Below, piece by piece: positions 43,856-53,004 of a DNA stretch of 64,000 nucleotides (within the stretch, counting starts at the first letter, position 1; the number at the start of each line of letters is the position of its first letter). The position numbers and the translations under genes were made by a program. The stretch is from an uncultured Clostridia bacterium. Lineage in GTDB: Bacteria; Bacillota; Clostridia; Peptostreptococcales; Anaerovoracaceae. The notes beneath the pieces were generated by a model that did not search any database, had not been told where the DNA came from, and saw nothing but the letters and a program-made list of their open reading frames with translations. The stretch spans positions 1-64,000 of the forward strand of contig CAKQQT010000009.1 of assembly GCA_934271235.1 (NCBI GenBank), written 5' to 3'.

Positions 43856-44326
43856 CTACCGTGCGGTCTGCTTGGATGCCATGTTCAGGAAAGTGGCGGT
43901 GCAGACCGCCAGCTTTTTGCCGGTCGTTTTGGAAGTCAGAGCGGCTTCTGCGTGTACCAGCGTTTTACCGGCGGAAATGATCTTACCGACAGCCACAATG
44001 GTGTCGCCCGGCTGGCCGGGCCTTAAAAAGTGTACCTGCAGATCGACCGTCGGCGCCCAGCCGCCCAGAAAAGCCGCGGCGGCGGTGCCGGCTGTGTGAT
44101 CCAGCATGGTCGCGAAGATGCCGCCGTGCAGGATGCCGACCCGGTTCAGTTCCCATTCTTTGATCTGATATTCGATCGTGACCGACTGTTCTTCCATATC
44201 GCAGGAAAGATAGGTCGGCGCCATCATGCCGTTGACGATCTGCGGGTTTTTTAAATTTTCACTTTCCAGCATACGGAACGTTTTTTCAACATCCGCCCGG
44301 TCGGTGAGTAAAGCGGAATTGCTCAT
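43856..44326 (-). CDS. PaaI-type thioesterase (hotdog fold)
   Basis: A 156-residue acyl-CoA thioesterase-like protein. The core reads NRVGILHGGIFATMLDHTAGTAAAAFLGGWAPTVDLQVHFLRPGQPGD, with the family HGG motif and the catalytic Asp/Thr region in the long helix, followed by GKTLVHAEAALTSKTTGKKLAVCTATF. Homologues hydrolyse small or aromatic CoA thioesters. It lies between the ArsR gene and D-serine dehydratase, all on the minus strand; there is no obvious pathway link. Confidence 0.9.
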   Translation of the reverse strand: MSNSALLTDRADVEKTFRMLESENLKNPQIVNGMMAPTYLSCDMEEQSVTIEYQIKEWELNRVGILHGGIFATMLDHTAGTAAAAFLGGWAPTVDLQVHFLRPGQPGDTIVAVGKIISAGKTLVHAEAALTSKTTGKKLAVCTATFLNMASKQTAR

Positions 44327-44386
44327 AAAATGATGATCCTTTCGAGTGTCCTTTTTCCTTTTCGATACGTTTCGACAAGAAACGCC

Positions 44387-45700
44387 CTATACCTGCGCGG
44401 ATTTTCCACGGTCGTAATACTGCTGCATTTCCTCCTTCGGCACCATGCTGCCGCCGGTCGCCCAGAGAATGTGCACGGCGTTTGCCATACTGTCTGTCAA
44501 GCCTTTGGCCGCGAGATAATCCGCCGCGTGCTGTACGAGGGCAGGACCCGGGAACGATGCGCAGGAGGATGGTTCGATATACAGGTTTTCGCTGTCCGCC
44601 AGTGCGGCAAGGTACGGATACAGTCTGGCGTCGTCTACCGTATAGCAGCCGTCCAGCAAGGCCTCCATGATGCTGCCGACCAGACCGGAAGCTCTGCCGA
44701 CCGCAAGTCCGTCGGCATCTGTGATACCGTCCACGCCGATGTCCGCGCAGCTGATCCGGTTATGCAGACCGGTGATCAGGCCGAGGGTCATGCAAGGCGC
44801 ATGGGTCGGCTCCGCGAAAAAGACGTGCACATGCGGCCCAAAAACTTCTTTGAGGCCGAAGGTCACGCCGCCCGGCGCGCCGCCGACGCCGCAAGGAATA
44901 TAGACAAAGACCGGATGTTCCGCATCCGGATGAATGCCCGCCTTTTCAAACTGACCGATGAGGCGCTTGACGCTGACCGCGTAACCGAGGAACAGATCCG
45001 CGGAGTTTTCGTCGTCCACAAAGTGACAGAGCGGATTGCCGGCCGCTTCCTGACGGCCCTGCGCGACCGCGACCTGATAGTCGCTTGGATATTCGACAAC
45101 GGTCACGCCTTTGGAACGCAGAAGATCTTTTTTCCACTGACGCGCGTCCGCGGACATGTGCACCGTGACCTGAAAACCAAGTTTCGCGCTGATGATGCCG
45201 ATCGAAAGCCCGAGGTTGCCGGTGGAGCCGACCGCTACCGAATACTGCGAGAAAAGATCGCGGAAGCGGTCTTCGGTAAGTATCGCGTAATCGTCATCCA
45301 AACTTAGCATGCCCTTTTCGAGCGCGATCTTTTCCGCAAATTTAAGAACTTCATAAATACCGCCGCGCGCTTTGATCGAGCCGGAGACCGGCAGATCGCT
45401 GTCACGCTTGAGGAAAAGCCGTCCGTCAAAGTTGTCGGTCATGGCGGCGAGGCGTTCTTTCATCTGCGGGATCTCCGTCAGTTCCGATTCGATGATGCCG
45501 CCGGATCTTGCGGTTTCCGGGAAAGCAGCCGCGATGTACGGCGCGAAGCGTGCCAGTCTGGCTTCGGCGTCTTCGATGTCTGCCATGGTGAACGGCAGCT
45601 CTGCCGGCCGGTCACTTTGCGGGTTGATCCAAAAGATCTCCTTGCAGTCCGCCATGTCGCGAACGAGCGGTTTGTTTTCCATGATTTGATTGATATCCAT
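44387..45700 (-). CDS. dsdA: D-serine ammonia-lyase
   Basis: A 437-residue PLP-dependent enzyme converting D-serine to pyruvate and ammonia. The Schiff-base lysine is in SGSIKARGG (Lys110), the phosphate-binding loop is [11 protein letters not shown], and [36 protein letters not shown] and [11 protein letters not shown] are characteristic of DsdA. The start at 45700 follows AAGGAGA; the frame is open further upstream without a ribosome site. No DsdC regulator or DsdX permease is next to it. Confidence 0.96.
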   Translation of the reverse strand: MDINQIMENKPLVRDMADCKEIFWINPQSDRPAELPFTMADIEDAEARLARFAPYIAAAFPETARSGGIIESELTEIPQMKERLAAMTDNFDGRLFLKRDSDLPVSGSIKARGGIYEVLKFAEKIALEKGMLSLDDDYAILTEDRFRDLFSQYSVAVGSTGNLGLSIGIISAKLGFQVTVHMSADARQWKKDLLRSKGVTVVEYPSDYQVAVAQGRQEAAGNPLCHFVDDENSADLFLGYAVSVKRLIGQFEKAGIHPDAEHPVFVYIPCGVGGAPGGVTFGLKEVFGPHVHVFFAEPTHAPCMTLGLITGLHNRISCADIGVDGITDADGLAVGRASGLVGSIMEALLDGCYTVDDARLYPYLAALADSENLYIEPSSCASFPGPALVQHAADYLAAKGLTDSMANAVHILWATGGSMVPKEEMQQYYDRGKSAQV

Positions 45701-45749
45701 GAGAAGTCTCCTTTCAAATTTCTTATATGTGTGGGGAGGGAGCGATCGC

Positions 45750-46403
45750 CTAGAAGCGGTCGCTGTAGTTGAGCAGGTCGCGCAGATGGCCGCCCTTGAC
45801 TTTGGGCTTGCGGCCGGTTGGCGGGGCGGACGTGCCTGCCGCTGCCGGATCGGCCTCTGACGTGCCTGCCGCGCCGGGCAAAGCAGCTGCGCGGCTCTCG
45901 CCGATCTCTGACATGAAGTCTTCATACTGATAGATCTTACCCCAGACACCTTCTTCATCGGTGATCAGAAGACCGAAGGTGCCGCCGGAACCGTCGCGCG
46001 GGCGGGAAAGGCTGCCGGGGTTCATCAGATAGATCTCGCCGGCCTGCGTGTAGACCGCACGGTGCGTGTGGCCGAACAGCGCGCCGATACAGCCGTTTTC
46101 ACAAGCTTTGTAATAAAGATTCTGCATGCTGAAACCGACATTTTCCAGATGACCGTGGGTGATGAGAAAATTGCCGGCCTCCGTTTCGAGGATCGAAAAG
46201 TCGTTTTCCTCAAAGCCGCCGTCGCAGTTGCCGCGGACCGAAGCGACCGGTACGCCCAGGCGCATGCGGATCTCGTCGGCATCCTTGCAGTAGTCGCCGC
46301 AGTGGACGATGTAGTCGATCGGGTTTTGTTTTGTCAGTCTGCGATACACTTCATAGACACGGTCGCAAACACCGTGGGTATCGCTGATCACAAGTATACG
46401 CAT
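45750..46403 (-). CDS. YfcE-type metallophosphoesterase
   Basis: A 217-residue phosphodiesterase with the calcineurin-like metal motifs in order: ISDTHG (Asp-x-His), HCGDYC (Gly-Asp), RGNCD (Gly-Asn-Cys-Asp in place of Asn-His/Asp), ITHGH and FGHTHRA. About 25 residues rich in Ala/Pro/Gly/Thr (roughly 165-195) form a linker before a basic, conserved-looking tail ([17 protein letters not shown]). The start has AAAGGA upstream. It lies 49 bases downstream of nothing conserved; the D-serine dehydratase gene follows on the same strand, possibly co-transcribed. Confidence 0.9.
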   Translation of the reverse strand: MRILVISDTHGVCDRVYEVYRRLTKQNPIDYIVHCGDYCKDADEIRMRLGVPVASVRGNCDGGFEENDFSILETEAGNFLITHGHLENVGFSMQNLYYKACENGCIGALFGHTHRAVYTQAGEIYLMNPGSLSRPRDGSGGTFGLLITDEEGVWGKIYQYEDFMSEIGESRAAALPGAAGTSEADPAAAGTSAPPTGRKPKVKGGHLRDLLNYSDRF

Positions 46404-46464
46404 AAATGATTCCTTTGCTTTCTTTTGTGTATCTTTGTATCTTTTTACTTAAGCAGCGCCGCCG

Positions 46465-46522
46465 CAGGAAGGTGCCGCAAGTGATCCCGCAGTGCGAGGA
46501 CCTAACGCGCGGCACCTTCCTG
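46465..46522. repeat. 14-bp perfect inverted repeat in an intergenic gap
   Basis: CAGGAAGGTGCCGC (46465-46478) and GCGGCACCTTCCTG (46509-46522) are exact reverse complements around a 30-base loop. A short repeat GACACTGCGCAG follows twice (46524 and about 46571). No T tract follows on either strand, so it is not a typical terminator. Confidence 0.65.
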
Positions 46523-46587
46523 GGACACTGCGCAGTGAATGAATGCAAGCATTGCAAGCACCGGCTCTACGGACACTGCGCAGGGAA

Positions 46588-47679
46588 TTACGAAAGGCGA
46601 AATTCCACCTGTACCGGGTTGTGGTCGGAGTACGCGAACTGCGTATCGACGACGCGGCTTGTCAGTACGGTGACGTTGTCCGAAACGATGAAGCCGTCGA
46701 GGGTGACCTGGAAGTTCGTCTGCGGGTCCCATGGAGCGTCCGCATTGCGGCAGCTCGGTACCGGTTTGTCCGCATCAAACGGTGCGATCAGCCGGAAGTC
46801 CTCCGGAATGTCGTCTTTCGGCAGGGGCTGGGCCCAGGAGTATTCCGCGCCGCTGACGCCGAAGATCTCGGGGCTGTTTCCCAAAAGGTCTTTGTTGAAG
46901 TCACCGCCGCAGATCACGTAATTGCCGGCTTCATATTCTTTGACCATGTCGTCATAGAGCATTTGCAGCTGTCGGTCGGCGATGGTGGGGTCTGTCGTGT
47001 AAGCGGACAGGTGCAAGTTGATGAGTATCAGCTCCTTGCCGTTTGCAGCCGGGAGACGATTGATCGCATAACAGCGATCCAGATCGAGCACTTTGGCGAT
47101 ATCGGTCTGGATCGGCAGGCTGCGGCGCAGGGCCGAAGTGATCGTATAGTCGCTGAACGTTTGCAGACCGGCCTTGGACGCGCCGTGCGGTTCCAAGATC
47201 GGGTAAAACAAGTAAGGGGAATCATAGTTTATCGCGAACGTCCAGTATTTGGAATGCTTTGCGTCCAGACTGTCAACCAGCATTTTACTCTCGTCAACCT
47301 GATAGGAACGAGTCGCAGCGATGTCGACTTCTTGGATCAGCGAAAAATCAGTATCAAAATCAGCCAGTTCCTGCCCGATGGCTGTGAGATTCTCCACGAC
47401 GGCCGACTTGCTGAACGCGCGTGAATATTTTCCCCCGTCCATAAAGAAACTATAGTCATCAGTGTAAGCGCCGAAGCCGATGTTCCACGAAGTGAGCGAA
47501 AGCGTCTCTCCGATCGGTACCTGTGCTGCCTCGGCCGCGGACTGTTCCGGACGGTTGACGTCCAGCACCTGATTGTCCTCGATGCGGTCATAGCTGGCGA
47601 AGACGTAGATCACATAGCCGCCGACGATCAGCACCAGCGCCAATAGTACAAATAACAATATTTTTAATGGTTTTTTCAT
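46588..47679 (-). CDS. Endonuclease/exonuclease/phosphatase family protein, membrane-anchored
   Basis: A 363-residue protein with an N-terminal membrane anchor (KILLFVLLALVLIVGGYVIYVF) and a DNase I/EEP-fold domain outside or at the membrane: LTSWNIGFGAY (Asn), LIQEVD (catalytic Glu), INLHLSAY, GGDFNKDL (Asp/Asn) and a final YSDHNPV (Asp-His). These are the metal and catalytic residues of the family, which includes nucleases, sphingomyelinases and phosphoinositide phosphatases; the substrate here is unknown. It is divergent from dnaE. Confidence 0.9.
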   Translation of the reverse strand: MKKPLKILLFVLLALVLIVGGYVIYVFASYDRIEDNQVLDVNRPEQSAAEAAQVPIGETLSLTSWNIGFGAYTDDYSFFMDGGKYSRAFSKSAVVENLTAIGQELADFDTDFSLIQEVDIAATRSYQVDESKMLVDSLDAKHSKYWTFAINYDSPYLFYPILEPHGASKAGLQTFSDYTITSALRRSLPIQTDIAKVLDLDRCYAINRLPAANGKELILINLHLSAYTTDPTIADRQLQMLYDDMVKEYEAGNYVICGGDFNKDLLGNSPEIFGVSGAEYSWAQPLPKDDIPEDFRLIAPFDADKPVPSCRNADAPWDPQTNFQVTLDGFIVSDNVTVLTSRVVDTQFAYSDHNPVQVEFRLS

Positions 47680-47698
47680 AAGAAACCCTCCGAAAATT

Positions 47699-47777
47699 CA
47701 AAAGGTGTGCACCTTGTGTGTACCTTTTATTCTACCATAATCCGGACTTTTATCCAAGAATGATTTGTGTTATACTA
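47699..47777. promoter_or_regulatory. Divergent promoter region between the EEP gene and dnaE
   Basis: An inverted repeat AAAAGGTGTGCACC / GTACCTTTT (about 47699-47729) lies between the two starts. On the plus strand TATACT at about 47771 is a good -10 box with TTATCC-like sequence about 16 bases upstream; the dnaE start is about 60 bases further on. The inverted repeat could be an operator. Confidence 0.4.
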
Positions 47778-47837
47778 AAAAAAGAGCAGCCGCGCAGGGC
47801 GGAGGCGAGACAGAAAATTCACAGCAAAGGAGCCACA

Positions 47838-50800
47838 ATGGCATTTACGCATTTACATGTACATACCGAATACAGTCTGCTGGACGGGGCGGCGCGCATT
47901 CAGGATGTGGTCACGCGGGCGAAAGAGCTGGGCATGGACAGCCTGGCAATCACCGATCATGGGGTGATGTTCGGCGCGGTCGATTTCTATAAAGCGTGCA
48001 AGAAGCAGGGGATCAAGCCGATCATCGGCTGCGAGGTCTATACGGCGGCGCGCAAGCTGACTGATAAAGAGGCCGACAAAGACAAAGGGCAGGGGCATCT
48101 GATCCTGCTCGCTAAGAATGAGACCGGTTACAAGAATCTGATCAAGATCGTATCCGAGGGATTTATCCGCGGATTCTACTATAAACCGCGGATCGACAAG
48201 GACGTCCTGCGGGCGCACAGTGAGGGCATTATCTCACTGTCAGGTTGTCTGGCAGGTAATGTACAGCATCGGCTGCTGGCAGGCGATTATGCGGGCGCCA
48301 AGGCAGAGGCTGAGGCGCTGCTGGAAATCTTCGGTCCGGGCAATTTCTATCTGGAGCTGCAGGACCAGGGCCTCGATGAGGAGCGCGCGATCTATGACAA
48401 CATGCTGAAGCTCTCGCGGGAGCTTTCGATCCCACTGGTGGCGACCAACGACGTGCATTATGTGCGGCGGGAAGATGCCAAGGCGCATGATGTATTGCTG
48501 GCGATCCAGACCGCGACAACGCTCGATGACGAGAACCGCATGCGCTTCCCAAACGACGAATTTTACCTTAAGAGTGAGGCTGAGATGCGGGAAATCTTTG
48601 CAGCGATCCCGGAAGCGATCGAGAACACTAACGTGATCGCTGAGGCCTGCAATTTTGATTTCCGTTTCGGCGAGTATCACCTGCCGGAATTCGTACCGCC
48701 GGAGGGCATGACGAACCGCGACTATCTGCGCAAGCTCTGCCGTGACGGCCTGATCGAACGCTACGGAGAAAATCCGGCGCAGAATCTGGTCGACCGTTTG
48801 GAGTATGAGCTGGGCACGATCGAGTCCATGGGCTATGTGGAATATTTTCTCATCGTCTGGGATTTTATCAACTACGCGAAGCGAAACAACATCATGGTCG
48901 GTCCGGGCCGTGGCTCGGCGGCAGGTTCGATCGTCGCCTATTGTCTGGCGATCACGGACATCGACCCGATCAAATATAATCTGATCTTTGAACGTTTCCT
49001 CAATCCGGAACGTGTCAGCATGCCGGATATTGATATCGACTTCTGTTATGAGCGCAGGCCGGAGGTCATCGACTATGTGACGCGTAAATACGGTGAAGAC
49101 CGCGTTTCGCAGATCATTACCTTTGGTACGATGAAGGCCAAACAGGCGGTGCGCGACGTCGGCCGGGCGCTCAGCGTCAGCTACGCCAAGACTGACCAGA
49201 TCGCCAAGGCAATCCCCTTTGAGCTGGGCATGACGATCGACAAGGCGCTTGCGACCAGCCCGGAGCTCGCCGAGATGTACGAGTCCGATGTGGAAACGCG
49301 CGAGGTCATCGATATGGCCAAGGCGATCGAGGGCATGCCGCGCCATGCGTCGACCCACGCGGCGGGCGTGGTGATCTCCAAGGCGCCGATCGATGAATAT
49401 GTGCCGCTGTACCTGTCGGATAAAGGCCCGGCGACGCAGTTTACGATGACGACGATCGAGGAACTGGGCCTGCTCAAAATGGACTTTTTGGGCTTGCGCA
49501 ACCTGACGGTCATTCGCGACGCGCTGGAGATGATCGAGAAAAATCACGGCGTCAAGATCGATTTCGCGAAAATGGATTACGACGATCCGGGCGTTTACGA
49601 AATGATCGCCGCAGGCAACACCGGTGGGGTGTTCCAGCTGGAAAGCGGCGGCATGACGCAGTTTATGAAAAATCTGAAGCCGACCTGCTTCGAAGATATC
49701 GTCGCAGGGATCGCGCTTTATCGGCCGGGTCCTATGGACTCGATCCCGAAATATATCGACAATAAGAAGAATCCGTCGCATATCCGCTATGCCTGCCCGG
49801 AACTGGCGCCGATCCTTGACGTCACCTACGGCTGCCTGATCTATCAGGAGCAGGTCATGCAGATCGTGCGTGATCTCGCAGGCTACAGCTACGGCCGTTC
49901 GGACTTGGTGCGCCGCGCGATGTCCAAGAAGAAAATGTCCGTCATGCTGGAGGAAAAGGAGTATTTCATCAACGGCAAGCTGGACGAAAACGGCGAGGTG
50001 GAGATCCCGGGCTGTATCCGCAACGGCATCAGCCGCGCGGCTGCCGAGGCCATCTTCGATGACATGGTCAGTTTCGCGCAGTATGCGTTCAACAAGTCGC
50101 ACGCGGCGGCTTACGGCGTGGTGGCCTACGAGACCGGTTATCTCAAAAAACACTATCCGGTCGAGTTCATGGCAGCGTTGATGACGAGCGTCATGGGTGA
50201 TACCGCGCAGATCGCGCGTTATATCCGCAACTGCAGCGACATGGGCATCGAAGTCCTGCCGCCTTGTGTCAACAAGAGCATGAAAAAATTCAGCGTGGAA
50301 AACGGTAAGATCCATTTCGGCCTTTTGGGGGTCAAGAACGTCGGTGAGGGCGCGATCGACGCGATCATCCGCGCGCGTACCGAAAAAGGCGAGCCGAAGG
50401 ATATCTTCAGCTTTATCAACAATCTGGAGATTTCACAGGTCAATAAGAAGGCTGTGGAAAGTTTGATCAAAGCGGGGGCCTGCGATTGCCTTTCGCCGAA
50501 CCGGGCGGCCATGCTGGCAGTACATGAAAGCCTCGTCGAGTCGGCGCAGAATATGGCCAAGAAGAATATCGAGGGGCAGATGTCGCTCTTTGATCTGGCG
50601 GGAGAAAGCATGCAGCCGGAACTGACGGGCGGCAGGCTGCCGGACGTGGCGCCGTTCGACAAGAACATCGAGCTGGAAATGGAAAAGGAAATGCTGGGCG
50701 TGTATCTGACCGATCACCCGCTCAACAGCTATAAAGAAAAGATGGAACAGATCAGTACGCTGACCGGGGATGACATCGCGCATCTTGCCGCCGGGGAGAC

Positions 50801-51536
50801 CGGCTTGGCAGACGGCGGCGATGAGGTTGCCGGCGCGATGGAACACAGTTTCGCGCATGATCAGGCCGGCGAGATCCATGACGGTATGAAGTGTATCATG
50901 AGCGGCATGATCGCGGGCAAAAAGACGCTGATCACCAAGAGCAGCAAGATGATGGCGTTCCTGGACCTGGAGGACCTGTTCGGATTGACCGAAGTCGTGG
51001 TGTTCCCGAATGTGTACGAGCGTTGTCTGGGCGCGATCCACGAGGGCAATGTGGTGGCGATCCGCGGTACGCTGAACTTTAAGGAAGAGGAAGCGCCGAA
51101 GATCTTGGCCGATGATGTGCTGGATCTGGATGAGGCCTGTGAAAACGGGTTTCCGGAGCGCCGCAGCTATGGCAGGCGAGGCGGCGCAGGCGGTTACGGC
51201 GGCCGCGGACAAGGCAGTTATGCGGGCGGCGCGCAAACGGGTGATCGCACCGCGCAAAATGCAGGCGGCAGGCAAGCAGCTATGCCGCAGACGCCGGCGG
51301 ACGGCATGATCAAGCTGCGGATCCCGCAGGAAGGAAATCCGCAGCGCACGCTGGATCAGCTGATGGTCAATCTGGGCAGACACCCGGGTAACTATGATGT
51401 TTTGATCTATCCGCCGGGCGGCAAAGCCATGCGCCCACGAAACGGCATGCGTACGGATGCCTCCGCCTCTCTGCTGCGGCAGATGCAGGCCATCCTCGGA
51501 GACGGCAACGTCAAAGCGGAAATAAAAAAAGAATAG
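47838..51536 (+). CDS. dnaE: DNA polymerase III subunit alpha DnaE
   Basis: A 1232-residue replicative polymerase of the DnaE1/DnaE3 type. The PHP domain starts at once (FTHLHVHTEYSLLDGAARI, with HxH; ITDHGVMFGAVDFY). The palm has GPGRGSAAGSIVAYCL and the catalytic PDIDIDF motif, plus KMDFLGLRNLTVI. Helix-hairpin-helix and OB-fold (MISGMIAGKKTLITKSSKMMAFLDLEDL) follow. A Gly/Ala/Arg-rich low-complexity linker (about residues 1110-1160) precedes the C-terminal tail. AAAGGAG lies before ATG 47838. No proofreading exonuclease domain is present, as usual for DnaE. Confidence 0.97.
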   Translation: MAFTHLHVHTEYSLLDGAARIQDVVTRAKELGMDSLAITDHGVMFGAVDFYKACKKQGIKPIIGCEVYTAARKLTDKEADKDKGQGHLILLAKNETGYKNLIKIVSEGFIRGFYYKPRIDKDVLRAHSEGIISLSGCLAGNVQHRLLAGDYAGAKAEAEALLEIFGPGNFYLELQDQGLDEERAIYDNMLKLSRELSIPLVATNDVHYVRREDAKAHDVLLAIQTATTLDDENRMRFPNDEFYLKSEAEMREIFAAIPEAIENTNVIAEACNFDFRFGEYHLPEFVPPEGMTNRDYLRKLCRDGLIERYGENPAQNLVDRLEYELGTIESMGYVEYFLIVWDFINYAKRNNIMVGPGRGSAAGSIVAYCLAITDIDPIKYNLIFERFLNPERVSMPDIDIDFCYERRPEVIDYVTRKYGEDRVSQIITFGTMKAKQAVRDVGRALSVSYAKTDQIAKAIPFELGMTIDKALATSPELAEMYESDVETREVIDMAKAIEGMPRHASTHAAGVVISKAPIDEYVPLYLSDKGPATQFTMTTIEELGLLKMDFLGLRNLTVIRDALEMIEKNHGVKIDFAKMDYDDPGVYEMIAAGNTGGVFQLESGGMTQFMKNLKPTCFEDIVAGIALYRPGPMDSIPKYIDNKKNPSHIRYACPELAPILDVTYGCLIYQEQVMQIVRDLAGYSYGRSDLVRRAMSKKKMSVMLEEKEYFINGKLDENGEVEIPGCIRNGISRAAAEAIFDDMVSFAQYAFNKSHAAAYGVVAYETGYLKKHYPVEFMAALMTSVMGDTAQIARYIRNCSDMGIEVLPPCVNKSMKKFSVENGKIHFGLLGVKNVGEGAIDAIIRARTEKGEPKDIFSFINNLEISQVNKKAVESLIKAGACDCLSPNRAAMLAVHESLVESAQNMAKKNIEGQMSLFDLAGESMQPELTGGRLPDVAPFDKNIELEMEKEMLGVYLTDHPLNSYKEKMEQISTLTGDDIAHLAAGETGLADGGDEVAGAMEHSFAHDQAGEIHDGMKCIMSGMIAGKKTLITKSSKMMAFLDLEDLFGLTEVVVFPNVYERCLGAIHEGNVVAIRGTLNFKEEEAPKILADDVLDLDEACENGFPERRSYGRRGGAGGYGGRGQGSYAGGAQTGDRTAQNAGGRQAAMPQTPADGMIKLRIPQEGNPQRTLDQLMVNLGRHPGNYDVLIYPPGGKAMRPRNGMRTDASASLLRQMQAILGDGNVKAEIKKE

Positions 51537-51549
51537 CGGCCGAAAAAGC

Positions 51550-51586
51550 AGCACACGCTGCGATCTTATGCAGTTCGGGCGTGTGC
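51550..51586 (+). terminator. Hairpin after dnaE
   Basis: GCACACG-CTGC - gatcttat - GCAG-ttcgg-GCGTGTGC forms a stem of eight plus four base pairs 15 bases after the dnaE stop. There is only a short T-poor tail (CCTTGTC), so termination would be weak. Confidence 0.45.
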
Positions 51587-51637
51587 GCCCTTGTCAGCCG
51601 AAGATAGAAGAATCGAAAAGTACAAAACGACAGAATT

Positions 51638-52342
51638 ATGGAAAAGAATCAAATGCAAGAAACAAGCTGCGCCAAAACGGCACAGCGCACCATTGTGCTC
51701 TATACGAGCAAATACGGCGCGGCGGAAACCTATGCGGGCTGGATCGCCGAAACGCTCGGCTGCCGCGCGGCGGCGCTGGACAAGTTTTCCAAAAAAGAAC
51801 TGCAGGGCTATGATACGGTCATTTACGGCGGCGGCGTACAGGCCGGCGGGATCCGCGGGCTGGAACAGTTCATCAAATGGATCAAAGGCGACCTGAAGCT
51901 GCGGAAGATGGCACAGCGAGGCACGATCAGCCGGGAAGACGCGGAAGGCACCGGCGCTTTTGATAAGCGATATTATATTTTTGCGGTCGGCATCAGCCTG
52001 GACAGCGAAGCAAACCGCCTGCAGCTGCGTGATATCAATTTCGACAAGGATTGGCTCAGAGATCTGCCCTGCTTTTTCTTGCCGGGCGCGTTTGATCCGG
52101 CGAAACTGGCGGGCGTCGATAAGATGATCATCAAAGTTGCGACCAAGATGTTTCAGGACAAGCCGGAGGCGCAGGCCGCCGCGGAAGACGCAAAAGTACT
52201 CCGTTATTTTGAAACCGGCTGTGATCTGATCGACCGTGCGCGCACACTGCCCCTCATCGAGGCCGTGCAGAGCGGCGTCGTGCCGGAGGAATTTCGTGAG
52301 ATGCGTGAGGCAGCGCCGAAAAAGAGCTTTTGGAAGCGTTGA
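51638..52342 (+). CDS. Flavodoxin-domain protein
   Basis: A 234-residue protein. The N-terminal half is flavodoxin-like: TIVLYTSKYGAAETYAGWIAETLG (phosphate loop T-S-x-x-G-x-x-x-x-x-A), then YDTVIYGGGVQAGGIRGLEQFIKWI. The second half (YYIFAVGISLDSEANRLQLRDINFDKDWLRDLPCFFLPGAFDPAKL) is typical of clostridial proteins annotated as flavodoxin-domain. There is no clear ribosome site at 51638; ATG 51653, nine bases after GGAAAAG, is an alternative start. It may serve electron transfer in anaerobic metabolism. Confidence 0.85.
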   Translation: MEKNQMQETSCAKTAQRTIVLYTSKYGAAETYAGWIAETLGCRAAALDKFSKKELQGYDTVIYGGGVQAGGIRGLEQFIKWIKGDLKLRKMAQRGTISREDAEGTGAFDKRYYIFAVGISLDSEANRLQLRDINFDKDWLRDLPCFFLPGAFDPAKLAGVDKMIIKVATKMFQDKPEAQAAAEDAKVLRYFETGCDLIDRARTLPLIEAVQSGVVPEEFREMREAAPKKSFWKR

Positions 52343-52396
52343 GGAGACGCGGCAAATACGGCGCGGAACGTGCTGAGAAAAGTGAGGAACGGAAAG

Positions 52397-52936
52397 ATGA
52401 AAAAGAAACTTTTGATCGTGGTGGATTATCAGAATGATTTTGTTTCGGGCAGCCTGGGCTGTCCGCAGGCGGCAGCCATCGAGGACGCGCTCGCGGCGAA
52501 GATCGCGGCATACCGCGCGTTAGGTGATGGCGGTCAGGTGGTATTCACTATGGACACCCATGACAAAAATTATCTGGAAACGCAGGAGGGCCGGAATCTG
52601 CCGGTCGCGCACTGCATCCGGGAGACGGATGGCTGGCCGCTGTACGGCAAGATCCGCGCGCTGAAGCAGGAAGAAGATCTGGTATTCTCCAAGCCGACCT
52701 TCGGCTCACTGGAGCTGGCAGATTATCTCCGGAACCGCGGCGGCGAGTATGAAAGCGTGGAACTCGCCGGGGTCGTTACCAATATCTGCGTGATCTCCAA
52801 CATGGTCATCGCCAAGGCAGCCATGCCGGAAGTGCCGATCCTGGTCGACGCGGCCTGCGTGGCAAGCAACGATGACGCGCTGGGCGAAGCCGCGCTCAAA
52901 GTCATGGAGAGCATGCATGTCAAGGTGCAGCGCTGA
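52397..52936 (+). CDS. Isochorismatase-fold cysteine hydrolase (nicotinamidase-like)
   Basis: A 179-residue hydrolase. Catalytic triad positions: Asp10 in LLIVVDYQNDFVSGSLG, a Lys in VFSKPTFGSLELADYL, and Cys in GVVTNICVISNMVIAKAA. The FTMDTHDKNYLETQEGRNLPVAHC segment contains the Asp/His metal ligands used by nicotinamidases (PncA) and thus makes nicotinamide a reasonable substrate, in line with pncB in the same window. The start at 52397 follows GGAAAG. It lies 54 bases after the flavodoxin gene. Confidence 0.88.
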   Translation: MKKKLLIVVDYQNDFVSGSLGCPQAAAIEDALAAKIAAYRALGDGGQVVFTMDTHDKNYLETQEGRNLPVAHCIRETDGWPLYGKIRALKQEEDLVFSKPTFGSLELADYLRNRGGEYESVELAGVVTNICVISNMVIAKAAMPEVPILVDAACVASNDDALGEAALKVMESMHVKVQR

Positions 52937-53004
52937 GAAGAAGATGCCGGAGCGCCGCAGCAGGGATACTGGGCGGCGCGGGAACTATGTGCGCGATCAT
53001 GTCG

